Below are positions 35,815 through 46,425 of a stretch of DNA of 64,000 nucleotides, piece by piece; positions within the stretch are counted from its first letter, which is position 1; the number at the start of each line of letters is the position of its first letter. The stretch comes from Trissonchulus latispiculum (taxonomy: Eukaryota; Nematoda; Enoplea; Enoplida; Ironidae): NCBI GenBank assembly GCA_030248195.1, contig JASAND010030419.1, forward strand, positions 62,001-126,000, in the 5' to 3' direction. The notes under the pieces are model-generated. The model saw nothing but the letters and a program-made list of their open reading frames with translations. It made no database searches and was not told the DNA's origin. A program made the position numbers and the translations under genes.

Positions 35815-38800
35815 CTGACACAGACTTCACCTTGCCACGTTTTAGCTAAAAAAATACTCCAAAATTCAACACAGATAAGTAGCGTTCTCGTCTAACGACA
35901 CAAGGATAAAGGGGGATTAAATTTCTACAGCCTAAATCATTTAATCTGGCGTCTGGAAGGGCCCTCGTGCACGGAATGTGATCAAAAGGCGCACAAATGT
36001 TTGAAGAAAGCATTTGATTTATTTTTCTTCCGTAAAATCTCGTAAAACCGGTGGGAACAGTCTGGAAGCTCGGCCCGTGAACCGACCCGGCCCGTAAACT
36101 TTAGCCGTCGGCCGATTCGGTTGAGGCCAGTGCAACCGTTGCCAAAGTCAACATTTCATTGGCTAGCACTCACCGGTCTGCCACCCTCTCGTCTGGTCTC
36201 ATAGAGATGTACAGGAATACTAAGCGTGCGCAAGTGATCTTCGGCGAACTCTGTTACACACTTCTTGTACAGTTTAATCTTGCCAGCCCTGTGTCGGTGT
36301 CTGACAAACGGGGCAGTCGTCAACATCTCGAAGACCTATCGAAAAATACAAACAGCAGCGCAAAACAATGGCAGCAAGAGCATTGTAGAGCATTATTTAC
36401 ACTAATAAGACTAAACCACTGATATTTATGTGACGGCCGAAACTTCAACTTTGAAGAGTAACTGACACAGATGCAGATAAGATACAGACGTCTACTATTT
36501 TTCTGTAGATAGGGGCACATGTACCAAATCATATTTGCAAATGGCAACTTTGGGGCTAGTGGCTTGCACCCAGCTGCGATTTTTAATTAATTATGTTGGT
36601 AGTTGTGAAAACCGGGCGGTCCGGCACATAAACGCAGCGACTGCACATGGCTGGAAGGCAGCTAAGATCTCAGTATCCGACATTTTTATGACCACACCCA
36701 AACCTTTAGTAACCCCCCGTAAGTCATCTACCACCTAATTCACGATTGTCAGACGCTTCGCCACAGTATTGTTCTGATTGAGTGCTTGACTTATTAGGAA
36801 AGCCCTTTATTGTACTGCAGAAAGAGGAGAGCCGAGGTGAGGCACGAGCCAAAATCTTCATCTCTAGTTTGTGCTGCCCCTCCGTGTCCTTCGCGCTTCT
36901 AATTTGCTGTAAATGGCATTTCCCTTCACAATAGAGCAATTAAAGTGTGGCGAAATTTCTCACTATACCTTCATTCACAAACGTCGGGTATGTATGTGTT
37001 ATCTGTAACTGCATATTTAAGATAGAACGTCACCACAGTTCTGTAATAGTAATGTTTGACATGGCGGCCTTCCAATTTGTGAGCTGTGCGCCACCCTCAT
37101 AGATGCATGTCTTATTATGCAATTTAAAGTTTCAGCTAAAGATTGCGTACTCCTGTGGTCTAACCGAAGACTGGACATCGCAGCACGCACACGTATTTAA
37201 GCTGTAGCGTGCATCAGCTGTCATCGTCAGGCGGTCACACAAAATGATAGCAGCAAATAGGTCCCCAATAAGAATTTCTCTAACCTCCACACTGGTTACA
37301 TTTCTCCGCACCCATAAAGAGCAATGTGACCGAACCTCTCCGGGCCTTATGTTTTCTCCCTTTACTAAACAAGCAGCCCTGTACACTGCGATTCGAGTAT
37401 CCTCTTCTGTCCGTCTAACCTGATCCACAGAAACTTCGTTTGTTCTTTCGTAGAGCTGAAAATTAGATTTATGATGCGCAAATTTAAGATTATATGTACT
37501 AAACAGTTACTACTTTGCAAAATCTCGCATTGCTTTCTCTATCTGTCAAAATTTCTTTACTACATTCTTAAGGCAGATAGATTTTTTACATTTTACAGAA
37601 AATACTAAAAACACATTATTTTTAGCAAATCAAGTATACATGCTCAATTTTTTACACCCGTATGTACTCAGGTGCGAAACCTATGTCATACCAACTTCAA
37701 CGGTGGTTTGAAATTTCAACCTCAGGCATTATACCTGCTGTATGATAGCAGTAGTTAAACTGTTTTCGAATTCGCTGTATGCCCGCGATAACCGCTTGCT
37801 AACCACTGGTACCCCTTTTTCCTTACCAGTGATATTGTCCATTGCTTTCTGAATGCGAGCCGAAATGAAGTCAGCGTAAAACCTTTCTGAATGCCCCCTT
37901 TCAATACACACACAAACAGTTGCGATAAGTTGCGTAAACAGAAATGTACCTACATTTAACAACTCTGTTGCTATTAAATTTCCTTACCCCAAAGAAGGCA
38001 AATTTCCATCGCTCAGAACATGCGAATATCGTATATGCCAACTCCGTCACACAACGATCGATTACGAAATCAGTATGATAATTTTCCCCGCTTTGCATAC
38101 ACCGGATAATAGTGAGAACACCCTGTACCGATACTGCCAAACGAGAAACTATTTCGCATGTGCGTGGATTTCTCTCAGGCACAAATTCATCTGACCGGCT
38201 AAGTCGTCGAACGTATGTTTTCAGCCCAAGAATTTCCAAGAATTCCTTTGCATCTTCACTGAATTGATAACCTTTTCCCTGCCGCCTAAACAGGTTCACG
38301 AAAATGTATAAAATTATACATTACAATCTTACGAGAACACGTATCAGATACATATAGAAATGAGCGTTAGGCAGTGAATGAAAACTCAAACGTACATTCC
38401 CGCGACATTGAATCTGAACATCTCCAAAATCAAATCTTGGAACGTCTTCGATCCATAGTTTTCCTCCAGCAAATCCCAGGCATCCTCCCGTAAATGCGGA
38501 GCTGTATCAGCAATGGGGGGACAAGTAAACAACATCCTGCAACATTAAGGAACTCCCAGCCGGACCTTTCTATCAATGTTTAAGCTAAACCCGTACACAC
38601 CTGATTGTCGATAATTTCTACCGTATGTCGAAATCGTACATTGGCACAGGTCTGCAGATGAACGCGGGCACCGGGACAACCGAGATCCTACGGAATATCG
38701 CGAAACGGGAAGTGGTGGGACGAGAACCTTCGTCCCGCGGCATCCCGCGGGACAAAAATATCCTATATATACTGATTAATTAGGAACATTTTTAAGAACG

Positions 38801-41800
38801 CTAGATATGTAACAGTAATAAAAACGCTACAGTCATGGATGCGGGGCGAACATTTTCGTCCCATCCCGTTCCGTGCCGCACTCAAATAGTTCGTCGCGTC
38901 CCGCGGGATCCCGCAGTCCCCCAAATTCGATAATGCCCGTCCTGCAAAATTCCGCATAATTTCTAAACTGACTCATTAGATAAAATGAATGGTAATCAAT
39001 ACAGATGTAATCTGAAAATTTAAAATAACTGCTGTGTGTGAAAATGGGACATGCTTATGTCGTATGCTAACAAACGATATCTGTTGTCTATTTCAAAATA
39101 TTGCTGAAATTGGCCAAATAAAATCAAATTAAGCGGAATCTGAAAATTACTGCCCTAGAAAAGTAATGGAGCCGGGTTACCGTGTCTATTTGGGGCACCT
39201 TTCTTATCCGATCACAGGGTCAGCGAGTCAAGAGCTTGGATGCGGTTTCCTTAATCTCCCACAAGTTATTTCCCAGAAATTTTCGACTTAAAACTAATGT
39301 CTAATTTCAATATGGTGCTGATACATCATTTGCATGCCGACAGGGGGGGGCGGCCGCCCCCCTCCCACCCCACCTGGATTTGCCCCTGCTTGCAACCGTT
39401 CTTTAGACTCTTTCAACATGCCATCCCGCACACAGAGCAGTTGCAGTAATACTAACATACACATAGACTCTTGCTAAAGAATACCTTTGTTCAAAACCCT
39501 CAGCAAGCTTTATCGCCGGTATACATTCTTTGAAAAAGCACAAGCTGTTAGACATTGCAAGCAAGTGTACAGGCAATATTACAGAACTCGTCCGGGCAAC
39601 AGTCTTGTATAACGATCGCAAAGGCTGGTGTGACCAGTGGGAATTTAGCTTAGAAAGAAAATGGTGCAAGGGCGTAGTAGCTTTAGCGGCAGTAATTGTC
39701 GGGCCCAATTCTTCCGTCGCAATACAAATTCCTGTTGGCTCAGGCAACTTAGCAACCTGAAAATAGTAACCATGCAGCTTCGATTATTACATGTGCACGT
39801 ATTCCGGAGATTGAACTGTGGAGAACGAGAACGCTAGCAACTACAATTGGGGCCGGTGTCGTATAATATTTTCCCCCCGTGATATTTTCCCCCCCTATAG
39901 GGTATAATTTTTTTACCCCCGTGTTTTTTTTCCCCCCTTTCAGCTATAATATTTCCCCCCCCCCCCTCTAAATGAAACCCAGCTATCTGGTGCAGCAAAT
40001 TTAACAGGGTCAAAGCAGCAACTCTGTTGAAATGTTGGTAAGTTGCAAGTAAAATGCTGAAAACAATTTTACAAGTTAATTTTAGTTATTATTTAATTGT
40101 TTAATGAATGTTAATTTGTATGTTAAAAAGAAATTATTTTTGCACTTGTTTTTAACACTGTTGAAAACCTGTAAAAAAACTGGTAATTTTTGATTAGTTT
40201 GTTAGTAATTGTTTTGTTAATAAATTAATTTTGCAACTATTAATAACTGTAAAAATGGTTTTAAATGTTTGCTTTTCTTATTGTTTGGAAATCAAATTTT
40301 TACAGATTTTAAGAGCTGTAAAATTTCGGATCTTTAACAGACTTTTTGCAGTTTTTACAAAAGTTTTGTAAAACCGGCAACGCTTTTTTTATAGTTTAAT
40401 GCATTTTTACAGCACTGTTTCTTATTTTCACACTTGTCCCCGTTGAATATTCATGAAATTTCCCTCACCGCAAATTATAAACAACTGTTGTTTTTAGTAA
40501 GGCTGTATCCTTGAAACTTCTGATTTTTTGAAGATGGAATATTTTGATCCTTCCAGCCAAAAAATCTTAAAATATAGCTTTCTATTTGTTCCGAACCAAA
40601 ATGAAATTTTCTTTTTAGTTTATTTTTCTAGTTGTTTTCAAACACTGTTAATCACATCGCAGGATGATCCTTAGTAATTTACAATTGTTAAACTATCTCC
40701 AAATAAATTTAAAACTTTAAGGATCATCCTGTACTATAAGTTATGAACTGTATACTACAAAAATTACAATGTGAAGTTTAATTAAAGAAATAATAAAATT
40801 CTACTTCAGCGGCGATTAAATTTGCAAAAACTTTTGTAAAAACTGTAAAAAGTCTGCTAAAGATCCTAAATATTACAGCTCTTAAAAACTTTAAAAATTT
40901 GATTTCCAAACAATAAGAAAAGCAAAAAATTTAAAACCATTTTTACAGTTACTAATAGTTGCAAAATTAAATTATTAACAAAACAATTACTAACAAACTA
41001 ATCAAAAATTACCATTTTTTTACAGTTTTTCAACAGTGTTAAAAACAAGTGCTAAAATAATTTCTTTTTAACATACAAATGAACATTAATTAAACAATTA
41101 AATAATAACTAAAATTAACTTGTAACATTGTTTTCAGCATTTTACTTGCAACTTACCAACATTTCAACAGAGTTGCTGCTTTGACCGTGTTAAATTTGCT
41201 GCATCCGATAGCTGGGTTTCATTTAGAGGGGGGAAAAATATTATAGCTGAAAGGGGGGGAAATATCACGGGGGGAAAATATTGTACCCTATAGGGGGGGA
41301 AAATATCACGGGGGGAAAAATATTATACGACACCGGTCCCAACAGAACCGGTTGGAAACGGGACCGGAACCGGAACAGTTACCGAACCGGAAGAAATTTT
41401 AGAACCGGAAACAGAACCGGTAGTATTTGGAACCGGTCGGTTCCATTCTTAAAATGGAATTGAACTAATTTTTTGGAGGAGTTTAAAATTTGCAAGAACT
41501 GGAAGTTGAGATTGCAATTCACTGTTGCCGTTCATATTATCTGTTTCAAACTAGTGACTGAAATTGAAACTAAAGATCTCATATGTAGTTTGAAATGAAA
41601 CTAACAAATTTACACCTGCAAGCGAAATATGTAGGGTGCGTTCGCAAAACATATGTTCTGTTTATTCTAAGCAACAGCGGCACAGCACTTAAGAATAACA
41701 ATTTAACAGTCGGAATGATAACTGAATTCCACGTAATCCACCAGGCACTACACACCCGGATTGTTCACAATCCTAACATTGTGTTCGCAAAGTGTTCACA

Positions 41801-43406
41801 CTTATACCAAGAGTGCATAATTGCACTATTAGAAGAAGAGTAAGCCAATAGAGGGCTTATCTTCTTGGCATTGCATAACGGTGCTCCGACCAGAATACGC
41901 GAATGTTCCCCCGTTTGGTGGGGGGGGGGGTAGCTCTCTTCGACAAAACATGCCCCCGCCCCTCCGCTTCGTGAGGGGGGGGGTAGCAGAAAAGAGGTCC
42001 CCGTTCGGTGGGGGGGGGTAGCCAACAGCCAATCAGATTGCAGAGAACCCCCCCCCCCCGTTTGTTGTGGGGGGGGGAGGGTATAGCAGAGGATTACGGT
42101 AGTTTTTGTTCTATTCGAAAATGGGTCCCCCTTTCGTGGGGGTAGCCACAACAGGTCCCCGTTTGGTGGGGGGGGGGTGTGTGCAAAACGGGCCCCCGTT
42201 TGGTGGGGGGTAGCAATCAGCGGGCCCCGGTTGGGGAGGGTCGCCAACAGCCAATCAGATTCGTCCAATATTCCCCCGACTGGGTTACCCCCCCCCCCAG
42301 TCGGGGACACTTTTCTGCCTACCCCCCCACCAAACGGGGACCTGTTTTGGCTACCCCCCCCCCACCAAACGGAAACCACTTTTGTGTACCCTCCCACCAA
42401 ACGGGGAGGGGGTATGTCTGTCGACACCCCCCCCCTCCCCAAACGGGGAAACATTCGCGTATTGTGACCTGAACTGAACACCGTTATGCAATGCCAAGAG
42501 GAGAAGCCCTCAAGTGGCTTACTCTTCTTCTAATATCGAATAAAGTTATGAACTCTTACTTATACTATATGAAACTATGTATATACTTGCCTCGGTGTCG
42601 TCGTTTCACCAACCTGTGTCTTGTATCTCTAAAACTTAAACACTTTGTCTCTGTTCGCCCGAAATACACACCTTAGTAAAACTAGGTTTTCTACTCCAGA
42701 TAGCCACATTTTTCATATCTACCCAGACACTTACTCTTTGTTTTAAGTTGTCAAAGCCAGGTCCTGTTGTATCAGTGCAACTAATTTGTCCACCAACATA
42801 TTCCTCTAACACATCCAGAGAAGTTTGCATAAAACTGCAGAAGGAACTCGTTTTACCACTAGCTGGTAACCCCACATTTATACAAAACAGGGATGCAAAC
42901 GTTTTCTCCGCATCAGATCTGTTGGACGTGTATATTGGAATACCTAAAATTCATCCAGTATGTAATACATAAAGAAGTAGTGCGGTTATAATAACTGAAC
43001 TGCAAACTGCTCTAGGCCGGTAGCCGTCCGGCCGGCCGGCCGCCGGCCGGTGAAACCCCGGCCGGCCTCGAACACTAGTGCGTAGGTCTCAGCCGTTCAG
43101 CTAAGCGACACAAGCGTTCAAAAGCTCTGCAATTAACAAGCTACAAATTTATGTACATTGTATCAGAAATTAAAAACATCACTTACCTGCAGTGGCCACG
43201 CTTGCTGCCGATAACTGACAAGCCAAAATATACCATGGGTCTGCCCTGTAAGCTATGGTTGCATAGTTGTAAAAATCAGAGTAAACGGGATTACTGAGAA
43301 TTTCCTCTACGGGGACATACTGATCCGTCACCGGTGAGAAAAACTGTATTAGCGAAGACTCCGAACCACCTGGACCTCGTTTCTGCTTGCGCATCCTAGA
43401 GCTCAT
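35731..43406 (-). CDS. DUF3987-like P-loop NTPase gene A (nine-exon model)
   Basis: Seen: minus-strand exons 43,406-43,187, 42,943-42,735, 39,756-39,485, 38,536-38,396, 38,285-37,988, 37,848-37,735, 37,455-37,285, 36,335-36,174 and, weakly, 35,814-35,731. Phases are 1, 0, 2, 2, 0, 0, 0 and 0, and the sum is 1,671 nt (556 codons plus stop). The product has Walker A GLPASGKT (residues 98-105), a Walker B-like ATEEL (156-160), GFEQR (230-234) and an RLA-type helix in exon 5. These occur in the order and spacing of DUF3987 (Pfam PF13148), a helicase/primase-like P-loop ATPase family of bacteria, phages and mobile elements. Inferred: a nucleic-acid-dependent ATPase in an animal genome, intact in sequence. 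The introns are filled with palindromic elements. The family name is from memory of motif order, not a search. Confidence 0.7.
36174..36335 (-). CDS. Gene A exon 8
   Basis: Acceptor TTTTTCGATAG and donor AGACCG|gtgagt enclose 54 codons, phase 0 to 0 (VFEMLTTAPFV, CVTEFAEDHLRTL, VHLYETRREGGRP). It aligns from its 3' end with the gene B exon at 58,612-58,768, also followed by gtgagt. HLRTLSIPVHLYET matches SLQSIGLSFDVYDR position for position in character. An alternative acceptor is TTTGTCAG, 24 nt in. Confidence 0.6.
37285..37455 (-). CDS. Gene A exon 7
   Basis: Acceptor CTAATTTTCAG; donor GTGGAG|gttaga; 57 codons, phase 0 to 0. It reads RTEEDTRIAVYRAAC, GENIRPGEVRSHC and RRNVTSVE. It aligns with the gene B exon at 58,111-58,254 (RAA, I, [VL]RS and the final VT..E share spacing). 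This may be a small helical or winged-helix-like C-terminal module. Confidence 0.65.
37735..37848 (-). CDS. Gene A exon 6
   Basis: The acceptor TTTCGGCTCGCATTCAG has a good pyrimidine tract. The donor is CAGCAG|gtataa. There are 38 codons, phase 0 to 0, with KAMDNITGKEKG near the start. AMDNITGK resembles SLEECTGQ in the gene B exon at 57,330-57,395. Confidence 0.55.
37988..38285 (-). CDS. Gene A exon 5: RLA-type C-terminal helices
   Basis: Acceptor CCTGTTTAG; donor TTTGGG|gtaagg; 298 nt, entering in phase 2 and leaving in phase 0. It reads GKGYQFSEDAKEFLEIL, then CEIVSRLAVSVQGVL, then VTELAYTIFACSERW. The A..L..RLA..L..I pattern is typical of the C-terminal part of DUF3987. The exon is exactly as long as its gene B counterpart (56,271-56,568) and aligns without gaps. 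Confidence 0.75.
38396..38536 (-). CDS. Gene A exon 4
   Basis: Acceptor TTAATGTTGCAG; donor GCGGGAAT|gtacgt; 141 nt, phase 2 to 2. The first base completes the Arg of GFEQR. It then reads MLFTCPPIADTAPHL. GF..R followed by (x)LF..P is a DUF3987 signature. It continues REDAWDLLEENYG and ends FNVAG. Confidence 0.75.
38665..38935. repeat. GTCCCGCGGG inverted element in gene A intron
   Basis: GGGACGAGAACCTTCGTCCCGCGGCATCCCGCGGGAC (split over 38,716-38,755) is mirrored by TTTTCGTCCCATCCCG and CGTCCCGCGGGATCCC at 38,850-38,925. It is probably another GC-rich non-autonomous element. Ends are not defined. Confidence 0.5.
39485..39756 (-). CDS. Gene A exon 3: Walker B-like and arginine-finger region
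   Basis: Acceptor GGTTACTATTTTCAG; donor GAACAAAG|gtattc; 272 nt, phase 0 to 2. TGICIATEELGP fits the hydrophobic-strand-plus-acidic Walker B of DUF3987 proteins (usually ..SDEL). TSSVILPVHLLAMS follows, and the exon ends with GFEQ(R). Confidence 0.75.
39848..41340. mobile_element. 1.5-kb foldback element in gene A intron 2
   Basis: GGCCGGTGTCGTATAATATT at the left is mirrored by AATATTATACGACACCGG at the right. Both are followed inward by homopolymer blocks (TTTTCCCCCCGTGATA against ATCACGGGGGGAAAA). They continue through CAGCAACTCTGTTGAAATG against CATTTCAACAGAGTTGCTG, to a centre near 40,600. The C/G tracts have drifted in length between arms. Non-coding. Confidence 0.8.
41827..42535. mobile_element. 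Foldback element with CCCCGTTTGGTGGGG repeats in gene A intron 2
   Basis: TATTAGAAGAAGAGTAAGCC at the left and its complement at 42,516-42,535 bound the element. GGCATTGCATAACGGTG is mirrored at 42,477-42,497. Inside are tandem blocks of CCCCGTTTGGTGGGGGGGTAGC, about ten in both orientations, with a switch near 42,265. Long proline/glycine-rich frames on both strands are products of these runs and not genes. Confidence 0.8.
42735..42943 (-). CDS. Gene A exon 2: Walker A
   Basis: Acceptor GATGAATTTTAG; donor AAACAAAGA|gtaagt; 209 nt, phase 1 to 0. It reads GIPIYTSNR, then FCINVGLPASGKTSSF, a hydrophobic strand leading into a canonical P-loop GxxxxGKT, then LDVLEEY and DTTGPGFDNLKQR. The D-x-T...L element before the next strand is also typical of DUF3987. 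Confidence 0.8.
43014..43080. repeat. GGCCGG-rich element, short copy 3
   Basis: TCCGGCCGGCCGGCCGCCGG followed by CCCCGGCCGGCC and AACACTA, as at the ends of the copies at 8.6 and 26.4 kb. It is in intron 1 of gene A. Confidence 0.45.
43187..43406 (-). CDS. Gene A exon 1 (start exon)
   Basis: The ATG at 43,406 (MSSRMRKQKRGPGG) or an in-frame ATG 15 nt upstream opens the frame. It reads SSLIQFFSPV, EEILSNPVYSDF and DPWYILACQLSAASVATA, and ends at GCCACTGCAG|gtaagt in phase 1. The ILACQLSAASVATAG end matches ILASHLAAVGTIATG at the same splice site of gene B. Confidence 0.7.
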
Positions 43407-43427
43407 TTGTGCAGGGCACACCGCGTG

Positions 43428-43435
43428 CTCTTATA
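43428..43435 (-). promoter_or_regulatory. Possible TATA box of gene A
   Basis: TATAAGAG on the minus strand lies 22 nt before the ATG at 43,406. The spacing would put transcription start very near that ATG, so the functional start could be the next Met at 43,394. Suggestive only. Confidence 0.2.
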
Positions 43436-44164
43436 CTGCGTCAATAAAACCTAAACAGACTCTAACCTGTGATATTTCAGTCACTGAAACTGAAAATAGG
43501 TTTCAGTTTGTACAGGTTTCACTCTTTTAAGTGTTTAGAGCACCTTTCAAATAACTTTGGAATAAAAATCTATCCATTATAAGCTCAATGTGAACAAAGA
43601 TGCCTTGAAAACGTTAAATTTAAAAATGGCCAAATCCGAAAAATGGGTTAAAAATTTCTCGGGTTCCCGAAAGTGCTCGGGTATCCAGGTACCCGGATAA
43701 TATCGCAATTACCCCACATAGGGCTTCGGGTAGTACCGGACAGCCGGGTCCAAATTTTTTGACCCGTGCCCATGCCTAGTAGCCAATCTTTACAACTTAT
43801 GTTCCTGTTTGTCCTAAAAGAGAATTTACCCACGGGTGCTACCTGACAACGTCAAAAGAACAGTCCCTTCAAGATAATACGTGCTGACATGAACAGCACG
43901 TGCCAAAACAACTTTAGAGACGTCAAACATCGTCTGCTAATGTGACCATAGCTTACACAAAAGCCCGCATATAATACATAACTGAATGCACGTACTTTCC
44001 TGCAAACATACATAATAATATGTGCGCAAAGAAGACGGTTAACATACATGCTGTACATACTCGCACACATACACACAGTTATGCTAATGTGTCTACACGC
44101 ATGTGTCCGTTAGCACTCTTTCCTCCGGAAGCACAAAGTAAGAGTTTACCACGAAACCAGGTGA

Positions 44165-44520
44165 TTCAGGAACACTTCAGGAATAGAATCGGATGGGGTT
44201 TAATTTCAGGAACAGGAACGGGTGTCTAACACCAGAAACAGAATCAGGAACGGCGGTCTAATTCCAGGAGCAGCTTACAGTGGCTTAATTAAAAGAACAG
44301 AATCAGGAACAGGGTCTAATTTCAGAAACAGGAACAGTCGTCTAATTTCAGGAACAGGAATGGAGGTCTAATTTCAGTAACACAAACGGATGTCTAACTT
44401 CAGGAGCAGAAACGGGTTACTAACTTCAGGAACAGAATCAGGAACGAAGATCTAATTTCAGGAACGGAATCAGAAACGGGGGTCTAATTCTAGGAACAGG
44501 AACGGGGGTTAATTGCAGGA
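44165..44520. repeat. Minisatellite, about 27-bp unit
   Basis: A dozen imperfect copies of TCTAATTTCAGGAACAGGAACGGGGG, in one orientation with unit lengths of 24-35 bp. It lies between the divergent genes. Confidence 0.75.
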
Positions 44521-45319
44521 CAGAATAAGGAATTGGGGCCTCACGAAAGTGCTCCGTCTCGTACGTGCAACAATTGTAAGAATTCTGCTATGGCGGCTTG
44601 TCATTTGGGTCATGTCACGTCAGGATAAATTAACAGCATTTTCAAATGAAAGGATCGTAATCTGCAATGTAGATATATGTTCCACAGGATTATTATGCCC
44701 AGGTTTCGAACTAAGAAGTTGAAAATGTAATAAATACTGTAATTCATATTTTAGCAACTGCCACAGTAAAATCTTGTAGTACTGCAGTCACTGCAGTGCT
44801 ACAACCTGAAAACATGCCGACATTGCGCTAAATTTCTGTTACTCGTAGCGGAGGTCCAGCTACATACAGATTGCTGGTTGCTGATGTGGTAATATTTAAA
44901 CAGAAGATGTCCGTGTACCTCGTGATAAATTGATTTTTACAAAAATGCAAAATCAAAAATCAAAATTCTCAGCTCATTTTGAGGTTTCAAGTAAGCTATT
45001 TCACCAAATATCAAGCACCAAACCTTAATTAAGCGTTTTTTGAAGCTTTGTTTTGGCGCAAATATCAAAAATCAAAACATCAACGACTAAGCACTATCAT
45101 TGAAATTGATTTTTGTTTTTGAGTTCGGATTAAGGCAAGAAACAAATATCAAACTTACAAAATCATGATTTATTGGTTTGTTACTTGATATTTGCTGAAA
45201 TAACTTACCTGAAACGGCTAAATTACCTGAAAATTTTGATTTTTGTATTTTGTATTTTTGTAAAAATCTATTTATCCCGAGGTACACGGGGAAGAAGAAA
45301 CCAATAACCGGGAGATCAC

Positions 45320-45422
45320 CTGACATACAAATTTCATCTGCGCACGGGAGGCCTTTGCAAGCACAACTCTCACATCTCCACCCTCCACTTATAATGTAAC
45401 TTCGCCTCACGCACCATATCAA
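45320..45422 (-). CDS. Possible small Cys-rich exon
   Basis: From an ATG at 45,422 the frame reads RCESCACKGLPCADEICMSG and meets a donor, GTCAG|gtgatc, at 45,320. The spacing C-x2-C-x-C-x3-G-x2-C-x4-C recalls the CXC cluster of the transposase-like protein at 5.5-5.7 kb. It lies upstream of gene A on the same strand. It could be an unrelated chance frame. Confidence 0.25.
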
Positions 45423-45647
45423 GTTTTGATTTCCACCTATATACGATACGATTGCTCAGACTGGCAAAACTTTTGCCGTTGTAAAATTTCCCAAGAATGG
45501 AAATTTAGTTGTTGTTTTTAACAGTTGACAACTGTGCAACATTCGAAAACGCAGATGCACCTATATTTGTCTCTGTGCTAACATCAGGCTTTCCGTGCTG
45601 CATAACTGCAGTATTACTTAGCTACTTTCGCAGATGGACTGGCAATG

Positions 45648-46327
45648 CTGACCGACCATAGTTTCCCTGGAAATTTCGGTTGGGGGGCAAACTTCGAAAA
45701 TTTGGTGGTCGACCCCCGAAATGTGATGGGGAGTACCCCCCCCCCGACCCCTCCAAAATTCGGACCTCCGGAAATTCAAAAAATGGCCTAAAAACGCTAA
45801 ATTTTCTGTAGTTTAACGCCCTTTTTGTCAAAACAAGGCTTGATTTTATCGTTTCAGGCGTTTTTACACCGTTCTAAACCGGTTTTAAGCCAAAATTTGA
45901 GAAAAAAATTCAAAAAGTGACCATTTTTTAGAAAAATTTAGCAAACTTTTTGGCCCCAAAAAGTGCTGGGGGGGGGGTAACCAAAAGTGGGGGGAGGGAT
46001 AGTCAAAAAATCTGGGAGGGGGTAAAGTTGGTCAAAAATTTTGGGGGAGGGACACCCCCCCCAAACCCCCCCCCCCTGGGGAAACTATGATGTTGACCAC
46101 CACACCAGTGGCGGGTCCAGGGGGGGGGCCGGCCCCCCCTTTCCGATTTGGGCCCCCTCCTTTGACATTCCGGCCCCCCCAGAATATGTTTTCAGCTCTT
46201 TCTATGCATTGGTTATTTTTAAGAATTTTATTTTAAAAATCGGCAAACTCTTGCTAAAAAATCGAAACATGTTTGCTAAAAATCGAAATTTTTTTGCTGA
46301 AAACATTGCGACTTTTACGGGGAATGA

Positions 46328-46425
<98 letters not shown>

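Noticed and set aside
36724..36906. Extra gene A exon with acceptor CATTTACAG at 36,907
   Set aside because: It has no donor in the phase needed by the exon at 36,335, and gene A already joins in frame without it.
41765..42481. A 238-codon minus frame and plus frames rich in PPPNG
   Set aside because: They arise from C/G-run repeat blocks in a palindrome. Composition is not protein-like.
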